A stretch of 64,000 nucleotides of DNA. Origin: AAA044-D11 sp965268275. GTDB lineage: Bacteria > Actinomycetota > Actinomycetes > Nanopelagicales > Nanopelagicaceae. The translations under genes were made by a program, and so were the position numbers. Under the pieces are notes generated by a model, which made no database searches, had not been told where the DNA came from, and saw nothing but the letters and a program-made list of their open reading frames with translations. The stretch spans positions 558,001 to 622,000 of the forward strand of contig OZ254168.1 in assembly GCA_965268275.1 (NCBI GenBank), given 5' to 3'. The stretch's first letter is position 1. The number at the start of each line of letters is the position of its first letter. This document shows, in pieces, positions 33,986 to 43,638 of the stretch.

Positions 33986-34944
33986 GTGAAAATAAGAATG
34001 AACGCGAAGTGCGATTTGTTTCGATACCCGAAGGATTGCACCAGGAGCGAGTAGATGCTGCGCTTTCTAGACTGTTAGGTCTCTCAAGATCGACAATAGT
34101 TACCCTGATTGAAAATGATGAAGTGACTCGTAAAGGCAAGCCACTTACGAAATCCGATCGGGTAAACACCGATGATTATTTGGAAATCAAGATGCCGGCA
34201 ATTCTTGGAGAGCCAGTATTAACTGCGACACCGATCGAGAATTTTAAAGTTGTTTATGATGATTCAGATGTAATCGTTATCGATAAACCAGCTGGTGTAG
34301 CGGCCCATCCAAGCCCGGGGTGGCGCGGTGCAACGGTTATCGGTGGTGTAGTTGCAGCTGGATATCAAGTTTCTACAAGTGGCGCTGCCGAACGCCAAGG
34401 AGTTGTTCATCGATTAGACGTTGGGACTACGGGCCTAATGGTTATTGCAAAGAATGAAAATTCGTATAGCAATTTAAAGCAACAATTTCGGGATCGAACC
34501 GTTACTAAGGTTTATCACGCATTGGTCCAAGGTCATATGGATCCAACTGAAGGAACAATTGATGCACCTATTGATAGACATCCTAAAGAAGACTACCGAT
34601 TTGCAGTTGTCGCAGATGGAAAACCGAGCATCACGCATTACAAAGCGCTCGAATTTTTCCCAGCAGTATCTTTATTAGAGATTGAGTTAGAGACTGGTCG
34701 CACACATCAGATTCGGGTGCACTTTTCGGCGCTTCGCCATCCGCTTGTTGGTGACCTGACTTACGGAGCGGACCACACAATCGCTGAACGTTTACAAATT
34801 GTTCGCCCATGGCTTCATGCCCGGGAGTTAAAATTCATCCACCCATCCTCGGGCTCTGAGATTGCATTCTTCTCTGAATATCCGCAAGACCTGACACGCT
34901 GCCTAGAAATATTGGCCAAGGGCCAACTCCCTGAAGCTCAGTAG
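33982..34944 (+). CDS. rluD: RluD-family 23S rRNA pseudouridine synthase
   Basis: 320 residues. An N-terminal S4 RNA-binding domain (ERVDAALSRLLGLSRSTIV) precedes the catalytic domain with DVIVIDKPAGVAAHPSPGW and HRLDVGTTGLMVIAKN, which contains the catalytic Asp of the RluA/RluD family, and LETGRTHQIRVHF. It isomerises uridines in ribosomal RNA. ATG 33982 overlaps the lspA stop (ATGA) and is preferred over an in-frame ATG 33 bases upstream inside lspA. Pairing of lspA with an RluA-family gene is common in bacteria. Confidence 0.9.
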   Translation: MSENKNEREVRFVSIPEGLHQERVDAALSRLLGLSRSTIVTLIENDEVTRKGKPLTKSDRVNTDDYLEIKMPAILGEPVLTATPIENFKVVYDDSDVIVIDKPAGVAAHPSPGWRGATVIGGVVAAGYQVSTSGAAERQGVVHRLDVGTTGLMVIAKNENSYSNLKQQFRDRTVTKVYHALVQGHMDPTEGTIDAPIDRHPKEDYRFAVVADGKPSITHYKALEFFPAVSLLEIELETGRTHQIRVHFSALRHPLVGDLTYGADHTIAERLQIVRPWLHARELKFIHPSSGSEIAFFSEYPQDLTRCLEILAKGQLPEAQ

Positions 34945-34950
34945 TAATCT
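34945..34950 (+). promoter_or_regulatory. -10 box of dnaE1
   Basis: TAATCT directly follows the rluD stop and lies seven bases before the dnaE1 ATG, the layout of a leaderless promoter. No Shine-Dalgarno sequence is visible. Confidence 0.5.
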
Positions 34951-34957
34951 CACCTAA

Positions 34958-37900
34958 ATGTCCGCAGAGCCAGGCTTCGTCCACCTACACGTTCATACCG
35001 AGTATTCAATGCTCGATGGCGCTGCTCGGGTTGAAGAATTGGTTTCGCAAGTTGCTAAAGAAGGAATGCCAGCAATTGCGATTACAGATCACGGAAATGT
35101 TTTCGGTGCATATGATTTTAATAAGAAGGCTAATACTGCGGGCGTTAAACCTATTATTGGTATTGAAGCGTATGTAGCTCCGGAATCTAGATTTGAAAAG
35201 AAGCGCGTTAAGTGGGCCGACGGCGGCGAAGATGATGTCTCGGGCGGTGGCGCATATACCCACATGACAATTCTTGCGGAGAATAACGTTGGGCTCTCTA
35301 ATCTTTTTAAACTCTCATCGCTCGCCTCTCTTGAAGGCTATTACTACAAACCACGAATGGATCGCGACTTACTTTCAAAGTATGCAAGTGGCCTAATTGC
35401 GACAACAGGTTGCCCAGGTGGCGAAATCCAAACTCGACTGCGCATGGGGGCATACAAAGAAGCGATAGCGGCTGCAAGTGAGTTCCGAGATATTTTCGGT
35501 GCCGAGAACTTTTATCTTGAAGTTATGGATCACGGTATCGATATTGAAACTAGGGTCAAGGCAGATTTACTGAAACTTGGCAAAGAACTTGGATTGCCGT
35601 TACTCGCAACAAACGATTTGCACTACACGCATCATGCCGATGCCGCTTCACATGAGGCGCTGCTCTGTGTTCAGTCTGGTTCTACCCTTGCAGATCCGAA
35701 GCGATTCAAATTTGATAACAATGAGTTTTATCTAAAGAGTGCAGCAGAAATGCGAAGATTATTTGCTGATATTCCGCAGGCCTGTGACAACACTTTGCTT
35801 GTAGCCGAGCGGTGCAATATACAGATGCGCGAAAATGAGAATCTCTTGCCGCAGTATTCAGTCCCCGCTGGTGAAACAGAAGATTCTTGGTTACGTAAGG
35901 AATCAAATAAAGGTCTAATCGCAAGACTTGATGGCAAAGTTGATGCAGCCTATCAGGAACGTTTAAATTATGAATTAGATGTAATGATAAAGATGGGTTT
36001 CCCTGGATACTTCTTAGTTGTTTCGGATTTATGTTCACATGCCAGAAGTGTTGGAATTCGAGTCGGCCCAGGTCGTGGTTCAGCGGCCGGTTCTCTGGTT
36101 TCTTATGCGCTCGGTATCACTGCACTAGATCCAATAAAGCACGGACTACTCTTTGAGCGTTTTCTAAATCCAGAACGTATTTCAATGCCAGATATCGACT
36201 TGGACTTTGATGAAAGAAGACGCTCCGAAATGATTGCCTACGCAACCCAGAAGTATGGCGAAGATCGCGTTGCGCAAATCATTACTTACGGAACAATTAA
36301 ATCCAAGCAAGCTCTAAAAGATTCCACCAGAGTTCTCGGTTATCCATACGCCATAGGCGACAAATTAACTAAAGCGCTGCCACCATCTGTAATGGGTAAA
36401 GATATTTCACTCGCTGGAGTTTTTGATACAACTAATGAGCGTTATGGCGAAGCCGGAGAATTTAGATCGCTCTATGAACTTGATCCAGATTCGAAACGGA
36501 TCGTAGATACTGCTCGTGGACTTGAGGGATTGAAGCGACAGTGGGGCGTTCACGCAGCAGGAGTGATTCTTAGTAAAGAGCCACTATTGGATGTAATCCC
36601 AATTCATCGCCGCGAAGCTGATGGCGCAATCATTACGCAATTCGACATGGGAGCCTGCGAATCAATCGGTCTATTAAAGATGGATTTTCTAGGTCTACGA
36701 AATCTTTCGGTTCTAGATGATTGTTTGTTAAACATAAAGGCAAATAAGGGAATCGATTTAGATCTCTCGACGCTAACTTTGGATGACATAAAGACTTACC
36801 AATTACTCGGCCGCGGTGAAACCCTCGGAGTGTTCCAGCTCGACGGCGGGCCTATGCGTGCACTTCTTCGACAGATGAATCCAGATTCTTTCGAAGATAT
36901 ATCTGCAGTTATCGCTTTGTATCGACCAGGACCAATGGGCGTAAATGCGCACAATGATTACGCGGATCGCAAGAATAAAAGACAAGAAGTTGTTCCAATC
37001 CATCCAGAATTAGTAGATGCGCTCTCCGAAATATTGGGGGACACATACGGACTAATTGTTTATCAAGAGCAGGTTATGGCGATCGCACAGAAGGTTGCCG
37101 GATTTAGTCTTGGTCGCGCAGATCTTCTGCGAAAAGCAATGGGCAAGAAGAATAAAGACATTCTGGATAAGGAATATGTAAATTTTGAAAAGGGTATGAC
37201 CGATAACGGTTTCTCCAAGTCCGCTATCGATAAATTATGGGAAACTCTTATCCCATTCTCGGACTATGCATTCAACCGGGCGCACAGCGCTGGGTATGGA
37301 ATGGTTTCGTATTGGACCGGATATTTAAAGGCGAATTATCCAACTGAATACATGGCCGCACTATTAACCAGCGTTCGTGACGACAAAGATAAGAGCGCCC
37401 TCTATTTAAATGAATGCCGTCGGATGGGAATCAAAGTCTTGCCACCTGATGTAAATGAATCTCAATCAGATTACACGCCGCTGGGCAATGACATTCGTTT
37501 TGGTTTAACAGCGATTCGAAATGTTGGAGAAAACGTGGTCGCTTCAATTGTTGCCAATCGTGAAACTTCCGGCCGTTACGAATCGTTCGGAGATTTCTTG
37601 AGTAAGGTCGATGCAAATGTTTGCAATAAGAAGACCATCGAATCTTTGATTAAAGGTGGCGCATTTGATTCGCTAAACCACCCTCGTAAGGGATTGACCC
37701 TGATTTATTTAGAAGCGATTGATTCAGTCATGGAGGCAAAGCGAGCCGAGTCGATTGGGCAATTTGATTTGTTTGGAAGCGGTATGTCCTCGCAATCTTC
37801 AACAATTACTAATGTAGAAATTGAGATCCCAAATCAAGAATGGGAGAAAGCCCTTTTACTTAGCTACGAACGAGAAATGCTCGGACTCTATGTTTCGGAC

Positions 37901-38473
37901 CATCCGTTGCTAGGAGTCGAACACTTACTTCGCTCTTCGACGGATATGCCAATTAGTCAGGTAAATGATGAATCAGTTGGCCACGAACAGATTGTCACAA
38001 TCGGTGGGCTCATCACTCAAATTCAGCGCAAAGTTTCTAGGCGCGGAGATTCCTGGGCAATTGTCACTGTCGAAGATCTAGAAGGTGCAGTGGATGTCAT
38101 GTTCTTCTCAAATTCATATACCCAACATTCAATGAATCTTATGGAAGATCGAATCGTGATTATTCGAGGAAGAGTAGATAAGCGCGAAGAACAAGTAAAA
38201 ATCATGGCCCTAGATTTATCGACTCCCGATATCTCACTCGCTCCAACTGGTCCGCTAATAATTTCAATGGATACCGTTCGTTGTACTCCGCCAGTTGTTG
38301 ACCGGATAAAAGAAATTCTCAGGTCACACCCCGGAAAACGAGAAGTCCATTTGAAACTAGATGATGGGCGAAAGAGCCTAGTTATGAAAATCGGCGATGA
38401 TTTAAGAGTTACGGCTTCACCAAGTTTGAGCGCTGACCTTAAGGCAATTCTCGGCCCCGACTGTCTGGTTTAG
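34958..38473 (+). CDS. dnaE: Replicative DNA polymerase III alpha subunit DnaE1
   Basis: 1171 residues. The N-terminal PHP domain begins VHLHVHTEYSMLDGAARV with the His/Asp metal ligands of an intrinsic proofreading exonuclease (AITDHGNVFGAYDF). The polymerase core has GPGRGSAAGSLVSY, PDIDLDFDERRRSE (catalytic Asp pair, about residues 412-414), LLKMDFLGLRNL and GVFQLDGGPMRALL. A C-terminal OB fold (IVTIGGLITQIQRKVSRRG) and tail follow. It is the main replicase, distinct from DnaE2 in the same window. As in other actinobacteria, PHP-domain proofreading may be used; I infer this from the intact HxH motif. Confidence 0.96.
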   Translation: MSAEPGFVHLHVHTEYSMLDGAARVEELVSQVAKEGMPAIAITDHGNVFGAYDFNKKANTAGVKPIIGIEAYVAPESRFEKKRVKWADGGEDDVSGGGAYTHMTILAENNVGLSNLFKLSSLASLEGYYYKPRMDRDLLSKYASGLIATTGCPGGEIQTRLRMGAYKEAIAAASEFRDIFGAENFYLEVMDHGIDIETRVKADLLKLGKELGLPLLATNDLHYTHHADAASHEALLCVQSGSTLADPKRFKFDNNEFYLKSAAEMRRLFADIPQACDNTLLVAERCNIQMRENENLLPQYSVPAGETEDSWLRKESNKGLIARLDGKVDAAYQERLNYELDVMIKMGFPGYFLVVSDLCSHARSVGIRVGPGRGSAAGSLVSYALGITALDPIKHGLLFERFLNPERISMPDIDLDFDERRRSEMIAYATQKYGEDRVAQIITYGTIKSKQALKDSTRVLGYPYAIGDKLTKALPPSVMGKDISLAGVFDTTNERYGEAGEFRSLYELDPDSKRIVDTARGLEGLKRQWGVHAAGVILSKEPLLDVIPIHRREADGAIITQFDMGACESIGLLKMDFLGLRNLSVLDDCLLNIKANKGIDLDLSTLTLDDIKTYQLLGRGETLGVFQLDGGPMRALLRQMNPDSFEDISAVIALYRPGPMGVNAHNDYADRKNKRQEVVPIHPELVDALSEILGDTYGLIVYQEQVMAIAQKVAGFSLGRADLLRKAMGKKNKDILDKEYVNFEKGMTDNGFSKSAIDKLWETLIPFSDYAFNRAHSAGYGMVSYWTGYLKANYPTEYMAALLTSVRDDKDKSALYLNECRRMGIKVLPPDVNESQSDYTPLGNDIRFGLTAIRNVGENVVASIVANRETSGRYESFGDFLSKVDANVCNKKTIESLIKGGAFDSLNHPRKGLTLIYLEAIDSVMEAKRAESIGQFDLFGSGMSSQSSTITNVEIEIPNQEWEKALLLSYEREMLGLYVSDHPLLGVEHLLRSSTDMPISQVNDESVGHEQIVTIGGLITQIQRKVSRRGDSWAIVTVEDLEGAVDVMFFSNSYTQHSMNLMEDRIVIIRGRVDKREEQVKIMALDLSTPDISLAPTGPLIISMDTVRCTPPVVDRIKEILRSHPGKREVHLKLDDGRKSLVMKIGDDLRVTASPSLSADLKAILGPDCLV

Positions 38474-38475
38474 AT

Positions 38476-38481
38476 TAGAAT
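38476..38481 (+). promoter_or_regulatory. -10 box of the his operon
   Basis: TAGAAT six bases before the hisD GTG at 38488. No Shine-Dalgarno sequence precedes the GTG, suggesting a leaderless hisD mRNA. No histidine leader peptide or attenuator fits in the 14-base gap after dnaE1. Confidence 0.5.
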
Positions 38482-38487
38482 TACCGC

Positions 38488-39810
38488 GTGAATCCCACCG
38501 CGATTAGAACAGTTGATCTTCGTGGGCGCGCTTTATCAAAAATCGGCTATCGAAACGAACTTCCTCGGGCCGAACTAGATATCGATGCAGCTCTCATAAC
38601 AATCGCGCCGATTCTGCAGAGCGTTAAGAACGGTTCAGAATCTGTTCTCATCGATTTATGTGAAAAGTTCGATGGCGCTCGACCTAAATCGATTCGAGTT
38701 CCGATAGTTGAGATTAACTCTGCACTGGAATCGCTTGATCCGAGCATCAAGCAAGCTTTGGAAGAAGCAATTCGGAGAGTTACTAAAGCTCATACCGATC
38801 AATTGCGAAGCGAGATCTTTACCCAAGTTGTTGCTGGTGGCGAAGTAACTCACAAACAAATTCCAGTAGATCGAGTAGGGCTTTATGTCCCCGGTGGGCG
38901 AGCGGTATATCCAAGTTCAGTAATCATGAATGTTGTTCCGGCTCAAATCGCTAAAGTTGCCAGCATCGCCGTTGCCTCGCCACCACAAATCGAAAATGGT
39001 GGCCTTCCCAATCAAACAATTCTTGCAACATGTGCACTGCTTGGTATCACCGAGGTTTATGCAATCGGAGGCGCGCAAGCTATTGCGATGTTTGCTTACG
39101 GCGTTGAAGGTGTTTGTGAAAGCGTTGATGTTGTAACCGGGCCAGGAAATATTTATGTGGCAGCCGCTAAACGCGCGCTACGTGGCTTAGTTGGAATTGA
39201 TTCCGAGGCCGGACCAACAGAAGTTGCAATTATCGCCGACCAAAGTGCGAATGCAAATGAAGTTGCTGCAGATTTAATTAGTCAGGCCGAGCACGATGTT
39301 ATTGCGGCGGCAGTATTGATTACTGATTCACCTGAATTAGCGAAAGCGGTGCAGATTGAATTAGGAATAAAGGTTTCAAAGACTAAGCACGAAGAGCGAA
39401 TTCGAACTGCACTATCTGGAAAGCAATCTGCAATAGTCCTTGTCGATTCGATTGACCAAGGTGTTGATGTGGCTAATGCATATGCGGCTGAACACCTTGA
39501 AATTCAAACTGTTAATTCAAAGGAAGTTTCAAAGCAAATCAGAAATGCTGGCGCAGTATTTATCGGACGGTTCACACCAGTTTCATTGGGTGATTACTCT
39601 GCTGGTTCAAATCACGTTCTACCAACAGGGGGTTGCGCATGTCATTCAAGCGGGCTTTCCGTCCAAACTTTTCTTAAGGGCGTTAGTTTTATTGAATATA
39701 ACGAGAAGGCCTTTACTGAAATTGCAGCAAATGTAATAACACTTGCTAACTCGGAAGATCTTCCAGCACATGGTGAAGCTATGAGTGCGCGCTTTGAAGG
39801 CAAGAAATAA
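38488..39810 (+). CDS. hisD: Histidinol dehydrogenase HisD
   Basis: 440 residues. Family motifs are VDRVGLYVPGGRAVYPSSVIMN (key G-Y-V-P-G-G), VDVVTGPGNIYVAAAKR, GIDSEAGPTEVAIIAD, LISQAEHDVIAAAVLI with a zinc-binding His, and AEHLEIQT. It catalyses the last two oxidations of histidine synthesis from histidinol. It is the first gene of an operon hisD-C-B-H-A-F-I. The GTG start follows a TAGAAT box; its TAA overlaps the hisC ATG (TAATG). Confidence 0.95.
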   Translation: MNPTAIRTVDLRGRALSKIGYRNELPRAELDIDAALITIAPILQSVKNGSESVLIDLCEKFDGARPKSIRVPIVEINSALESLDPSIKQALEEAIRRVTKAHTDQLRSEIFTQVVAGGEVTHKQIPVDRVGLYVPGGRAVYPSSVIMNVVPAQIAKVASIAVASPPQIENGGLPNQTILATCALLGITEVYAIGGAQAIAMFAYGVEGVCESVDVVTGPGNIYVAAAKRALRGLVGIDSEAGPTEVAIIADQSANANEVAADLISQAEHDVIAAAVLITDSPELAKAVQIELGIKVSKTKHEERIRTALSGKQSAIVLVDSIDQGVDVANAYAAEHLEIQTVNSKEVSKQIRNAGAVFIGRFTPVSLGDYSAGSNHVLPTGGCACHSSGLSVQTFLKGVSFIEYNEKAFTEIAANVITLANSEDLPAHGEAMSARFEGKK

Positions 39811-40916
39811 TGGCGAACGAAGAGCGAAAGAACTGGCCAAGTTGGCTGCCAATCCGCAATGAGTTAGCGGATCTCAAGCCTTACGGTGCGCCACAAATTT
39901 CTGGTGTTCGCGCTTTAAACACAAATGAGAATCCTTATGAGTTGCCGGCCAAAGTTGTAGCCGAGATGCTCGAAGCGCTTCCGCCGGTATTAGCAAACCT
40001 AAATCGCTATCCAGATCGCGACGCAGTTGCGCTGCGAAGTGCCCTAGCAAAATATATAAATAAATCTACGAGTAAAGAATTTAACGTGCAAAACATCTGG
40101 GCAGCAAATGGAAGCAACGAAATCTTGCAGACACTTATGTTGGCATGTGGAGGTAGAGGAGCACTTGGCTTTATTCCTTCATATTCGGTTCACCCATTGA
40201 TTGCTAAAGCAACAGGAACGCTCTGGATCTCTGGTAATCGTGAAGCGTCATTCAATCTTGACGTCAAGAAGGCAATCGCGAAGATTTCGGATAACAAACC
40301 AGGAATCACATTTGTTACAACGCCCAATAATCCATCCGGAACGGCTACTCCTTATTCTGATCTTCAGGAACTTGCAGGGGCTTGCAGCGAAATTAACGGC
40401 TTGCTAATTGTTGATGAGGCATATGCCGAATTCTCGCAAGAGAAGTCTGCGGTCAATTTGATTGCGCAATATCCAAATGTTGTTGTCGTCAGAACTATGA
40501 GCAAAGCATTCGCATTCGCGGGCGCTCGAGTTGGCTATGCAGTCGCAAATGAAGTATTAGTAGATGCAATGCTCGTGACTAGATTGCCCTACCACCTAAG
40601 TTCTACGACTCAAGCACTTGCTCTAGTTGCTCTAGATAATTCAAAGGCGTTGCTTGCAGAAGTCGATGCACTAATCGCAGAGCGTGAACGAGTCACAGCC
40701 CAACTTACAAAATTAGGATTTGAAGTTTCGCCAAGTAGCGCGAATTTCTTGCTCTTCCGAGGATTCAAAGGGGATTCAAGATCTGCATGGGAATCATTGG
40801 TCGCTGCCGGAGTTCTTGTAAGAGATGTCGGTCTTAGTGGATATCTGAGAGTAACAATCGGCTTGCCGGCTGAGAACGATGAATTTCTAACGGCCATCGC
40901 GGCTCTTAGGTCATAA
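39810..40916 (+). CDS. hisC: Histidinol-phosphate aminotransferase HisC
   Basis: 368 residues, fold-type I PLP enzyme. ALNTNENPYELP at the N terminus, ANGSNEILQTLMLA, TPNNPSGTATP, VDEAYAEFSQ and the PLP lysine in RTMSKAFAFAGARVGYA are all present; SGYLRVTIGLPAEN holds the substrate-carboxylate Arg. It transaminates imidazole acetol phosphate to histidinol phosphate. The close homologue PatA/aromatic aminotransferase is less likely given the his context. Confidence 0.94.
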   Translation: MANEERKNWPSWLPIRNELADLKPYGAPQISGVRALNTNENPYELPAKVVAEMLEALPPVLANLNRYPDRDAVALRSALAKYINKSTSKEFNVQNIWAANGSNEILQTLMLACGGRGALGFIPSYSVHPLIAKATGTLWISGNREASFNLDVKKAIAKISDNKPGITFVTTPNNPSGTATPYSDLQELAGACSEINGLLIVDEAYAEFSQEKSAVNLIAQYPNVVVVRTMSKAFAFAGARVGYAVANEVLVDAMLVTRLPYHLSSTTQALALVALDNSKALLAEVDALIAERERVTAQLTKLGFEVSPSSANFLLFRGFKGDSRSAWESLVAAGVLVRDVGLSGYLRVTIGLPAENDEFLTAIAALRS

Positions 40917-40950
40917 TTAGTTATTCGAAAAGAAGAAACAAAGGAGAAAA

Positions 40951-41535
40951 ATGAGAACAGCACACGTAGCACGTCAGACCAAGGAGTCCAGCGTTGATGT
41001 AAAAATCAATTTAGATGGAACTGGCGAAATAGATATTGATACTGGTGTTCCATTTTTCGACCATATGCTCTCGCAGTTAGGTAAGCATGCTGGCTTTGAC
41101 TTAACCGTAAAAACTAAGGGTGATGTTGATGTGGATTCACACCACACGGTTGAAGATACTTCACTTGCATTTGGCCAAGCGCTTCGAGAAGCACTAGGGG
41201 ATAAGTCTGGCATTCGTCGCTTCGGAGATGCCATGGTTCCTCTCGATGAAGTTCTCGTTCAAGCGGCAGTAGATCTTTCTGGAAGACCTTACTTAGTTCA
41301 CCGCCAACCTGAAATCGTTGAACTTATTGGAACATTCGACACAACACTTGGTCGACACATCTGGGAGTCAATTGTTGCTGAGGCACGAATTGCTTTGCAT
41401 GTTCGAGTTCTAGAGGGCCGCAATGCGCACCACGTTTTCGAAGCTCAATTTAAGGCAGTTGCTAGGGCGCTTCGCGATGCATGTGCAATCGATAATCGAG
41501 TGAGTGGAATTCCCTCAACCAAGGGTGTTCTTTGA
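40951..41535 (+). CDS. hisB: Imidazoleglycerol-phosphate dehydratase HisB
   Basis: 194 residues, the monofunctional dehydratase without a phosphatase domain. The metal-binding duplicated motifs are FFDHMLSQLGKHAGFD, DSHHTVEDTSLAFG, DTTLGRHIWES and GRNAHHVFEAQFKAVARAL. It dehydrates imidazole glycerol phosphate. A Shine-Dalgarno sequence (aaaggag) lies five bases before the ATG, and the 34-base gap from hisC is the largest break in the his operon. The stop overlaps hisH. Confidence 0.95.
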   Translation: MRTAHVARQTKESSVDVKINLDGTGEIDIDTGVPFFDHMLSQLGKHAGFDLTVKTKGDVDVDSHHTVEDTSLAFGQALREALGDKSGIRRFGDAMVPLDEVLVQAAVDLSGRPYLVHRQPEIVELIGTFDTTLGRHIWESIVAEARIALHVRVLEGRNAHHVFEAQFKAVARALRDACAIDNRVSGIPSTKGVL

Positions 41536-42128
41536 TCGCAATTCTTGATTACGGTTCTGGCAATTTACGTTCAGCGCAGCGAGCCTTCGAACTTGCAGCG
41601 AAAAACGTTGTTGTAACTCGTGATGCAAAGACTTGTATTGAAGCGACGGCGCTTGTTGTTCCCGGCGTAGGCGCATTTGCCGCATGCATGGAACAGCTAA
41701 TTGAAGTTGGTGGCGCAGAAATAATTGCCGATCGAGCAGCAAAAGCACGTCCCATCTTCGGAATTTGTGTTGGCATGCAAATACTTTTCGATTCAAGCAG
41801 CGAGAAGCGTCAAGCTCAGGGTCTGGGAATTTTGCCAGGTAAGGTAAGTGAAATAGCCGCGCCGGTTCTGCCACACATGGGATGGAATAGCGTTGCAACT
41901 GCGCCTAATTCGAAACTCTTTAAAGGTGTAGAGGATCAATCGTTCTACTTTGTTCACTCTTATGCTGCAAAAACTTCGATTCCAAATGCAGCGAACACGA
42001 TTACTAATTACGGTGAAGATTTCTTGGCTGCGGTCGAGAAAGATTTTGTTGTCGCCACACAGTTCCACCCAGAGAAGAGTGGCGCCGCAGGAGCTAAGTT
42101 GATTTCAAATTGGGTGGCAACACTATGA
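41532..42128 (+). CDS. hisH: Imidazole glycerol phosphate synthase glutaminase subunit HisH
   Basis: 198 residues, class I glutamine amidotransferase. The N terminus reads AILDYGSGNLRSA; the nucleophile Cys is in FGICVGMQILFD; the His-Glu pair of the triad is in ATQFHPEKSG. It supplies ammonia to HisF. The start is TTG at 41532, sharing bases with the hisB TGA (TTGA); no better start is available. Its TGA overlaps the hisA ATG. Confidence 0.94.
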   Translation: MIAILDYGSGNLRSAQRAFELAAKNVVVTRDAKTCIEATALVVPGVGAFAACMEQLIEVGGAEIIADRAAKARPIFGICVGMQILFDSSSEKRQAQGLGILPGKVSEIAAPVLPHMGWNSVATAPNSKLFKGVEDQSFYFVHSYAAKTSIPNAANTITNYGEDFLAAVEKDFVVATQFHPEKSGAAGAKLISNWVATL

Positions 42129-42856
42129 GCCTCCGGCAGTTAGAGATTTTGCCTGCAATCGATGTCAAAGATGGACGAGCGGTGCGGTTGGTTCAAGGCG
42201 AATTATCTGCAACCAGTACATACGGTCTTCCAGTAGAAGTAGCTAACGACTTTGTTTCACAAGGCGCGAATTGGATTCATTTAGTTGATCTTGACGCAGC
42301 TTTTGGAACGGGCAGCAACTTTAATTTGATCAGAGAAGTTATTTCCAGCGTTGATATAAAGGTAGAGCTATCGGGCGGCATCCGCGATGATGCTTCACTT
42401 GAAAGTGCGCTTTCTACTGGTTGCAACCGAGTTAACTTAGGAACAGCGGCTATCGAAAATCCCAAATGGACTGCGAAAGTTATTTCGCAATTCGGCCCAA
42501 GGATTGCTGTGGGTCTGGATGTGCGCGGCCACACCCTTGCAACTCGAGGATGGACGGAATCCGGTGGTGATCTCTTTGAAATGATTGCGAAACTAGATGC
42601 CGCTGGTTGTTCTCGTTACATAGTTACCGATGTGAGCAAAGATGGAACTCTTACTGGACCAAATTTAGATTTACTTCGTGAAGTTTGCTCCGCCACGAAG
42701 GCTCCAGTCGTCGCCAGCGGTGGAATAGCAGTGCTCCAAGATTTAGTTGATTTACGTGGAATGACCGATATTGGAATTGAAGGCGCAATCGTTGGTAAGG
42801 CAATTTATGCCGGCGCATTCACACTTGCCCAGGCTTTGGAAGTTGCAAACAAGTGA
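42125..42856 (+). CDS. hisA: Phosphoribosyl isomerase HisA, PriA-like
   Basis: 243 residues, a TIM barrel. PAIDVKDGRAVRLVQG starts the phosphate-binding half; ELSGGIRDDASLESAL, GTAAIENP, VTDVSKDGTLTGPN and ASGGIAV follow. The C-terminal IEGAIVGKAIYAGAFTLAQALEVA is typical of actinobacterial PriA, which does the HisA reaction and the TrpF (phosphoribosylanthranilate isomerase) reaction. Dual activity is inferred; whether the genome has a separate trpF cannot be seen here. ATG 42125 forms an ATGA overlap with hisH and is preferred over ATG 42110. Confidence 0.92.
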   Translation: MSLRQLEILPAIDVKDGRAVRLVQGELSATSTYGLPVEVANDFVSQGANWIHLVDLDAAFGTGSNFNLIREVISSVDIKVELSGGIRDDASLESALSTGCNRVNLGTAAIENPKWTAKVISQFGPRIAVGLDVRGHTLATRGWTESGGDLFEMIAKLDAAGCSRYIVTDVSKDGTLTGPNLDLLREVCSATKAPVVASGGIAVLQDLVDLRGMTDIGIEGAIVGKAIYAGAFTLAQALEVANK

Positions 42857-43614
42857 CACTAGCAAAGCGAATTATTCCGTGCCTTGATGTCGCGGGCGGG
42901 CGCGTAGTTAAAGGTGTTAATTTTAAGGATTTGAAGGATGCTGGAGATCCGGTAGAACTAGCAAAAAAATATGACCTCGAGGGTGCCGATGAATTAACCT
43001 TTCTTGATATTTCAGCAAGCGTAGAAGCACGAGAAACAACTTTAGAAATTGTGCGTAAAACTGCTGAGCAAGTTTTTATTCCATTAACCGTCGGCGGTGG
43101 AATTCGAAGCGCCGAAAATGTTAACGAATTACTCAGGGCCGGGGCTGACAAAATTTCTATCAATACTGCGGCTATCGCGAGACCAAATTTAATTAATGAG
43201 ATCTCGGACCGATTTGGCAATCAAGTTTTGGTTCTCTCAGTTGATGCTAGACGCGCACCGACCAAATCTGGATTCGAAGTAACAACTCATGGCGGACGAG
43301 AGAGCGCCGGGCTTGACGCTTTGACCTGGATAGAAGATGCAATCCTTAGAGGAGTAGGAGAAATTCTTTTGAATTCTATGGATGCGGATGGCACAAAATC
43401 TGGGTTTGATATCGAAATGTTGTCAGCGGTTAGAAAGATTTCTAGTGTTCCAGTGATTGCAAGTGGCGGCGCTGGGAAAATTTCTGATTTTGCCGAAGCG
43501 CTTAATGCGGGTGCCGATGCAGTTTTGGCCGCCAGTGTCTTTCATTTTGGTGAACTAAGGATTTTGGATGTTAAAAATGACCTGGCAAAACGTGGTTTTC
43601 CAATTCGCGCGTAA
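42853..43614 (+). CDS. hisF: Imidazole glycerol phosphate synthase cyclase subunit HisF
   Basis: 253 residues, TIM barrel. RIIPCLDVAGGRVVKGVNF, DELTFLDISAS, PLTVGGGIRSAENV, LSVDARR, ILLNSMDADGTKSGFD and IASGGAGKISDF are the family landmarks; the two catalytic Asp (in CLD and SMDADG) are present. It joins with HisH to make imidazole glycerol phosphate and AICAR. The GTG start overlaps the hisA stop as GTGA. Confidence 0.96.
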   Translation: MTLAKRIIPCLDVAGGRVVKGVNFKDLKDAGDPVELAKKYDLEGADELTFLDISASVEARETTLEIVRKTAEQVFIPLTVGGGIRSAENVNELLRAGADKISINTAAIARPNLINEISDRFGNQVLVLSVDARRAPTKSGFEVTTHGGRESAGLDALTWIEDAILRGVGEILLNSMDADGTKSGFDIEMLSAVRKISSVPVIASGGAGKISDFAEALNAGADAVLAASVFHFGELRILDVKNDLAKRGFPIRA

Positions 43615-43638
43615 GCCGAAATAGTGGAGAATAGGAAC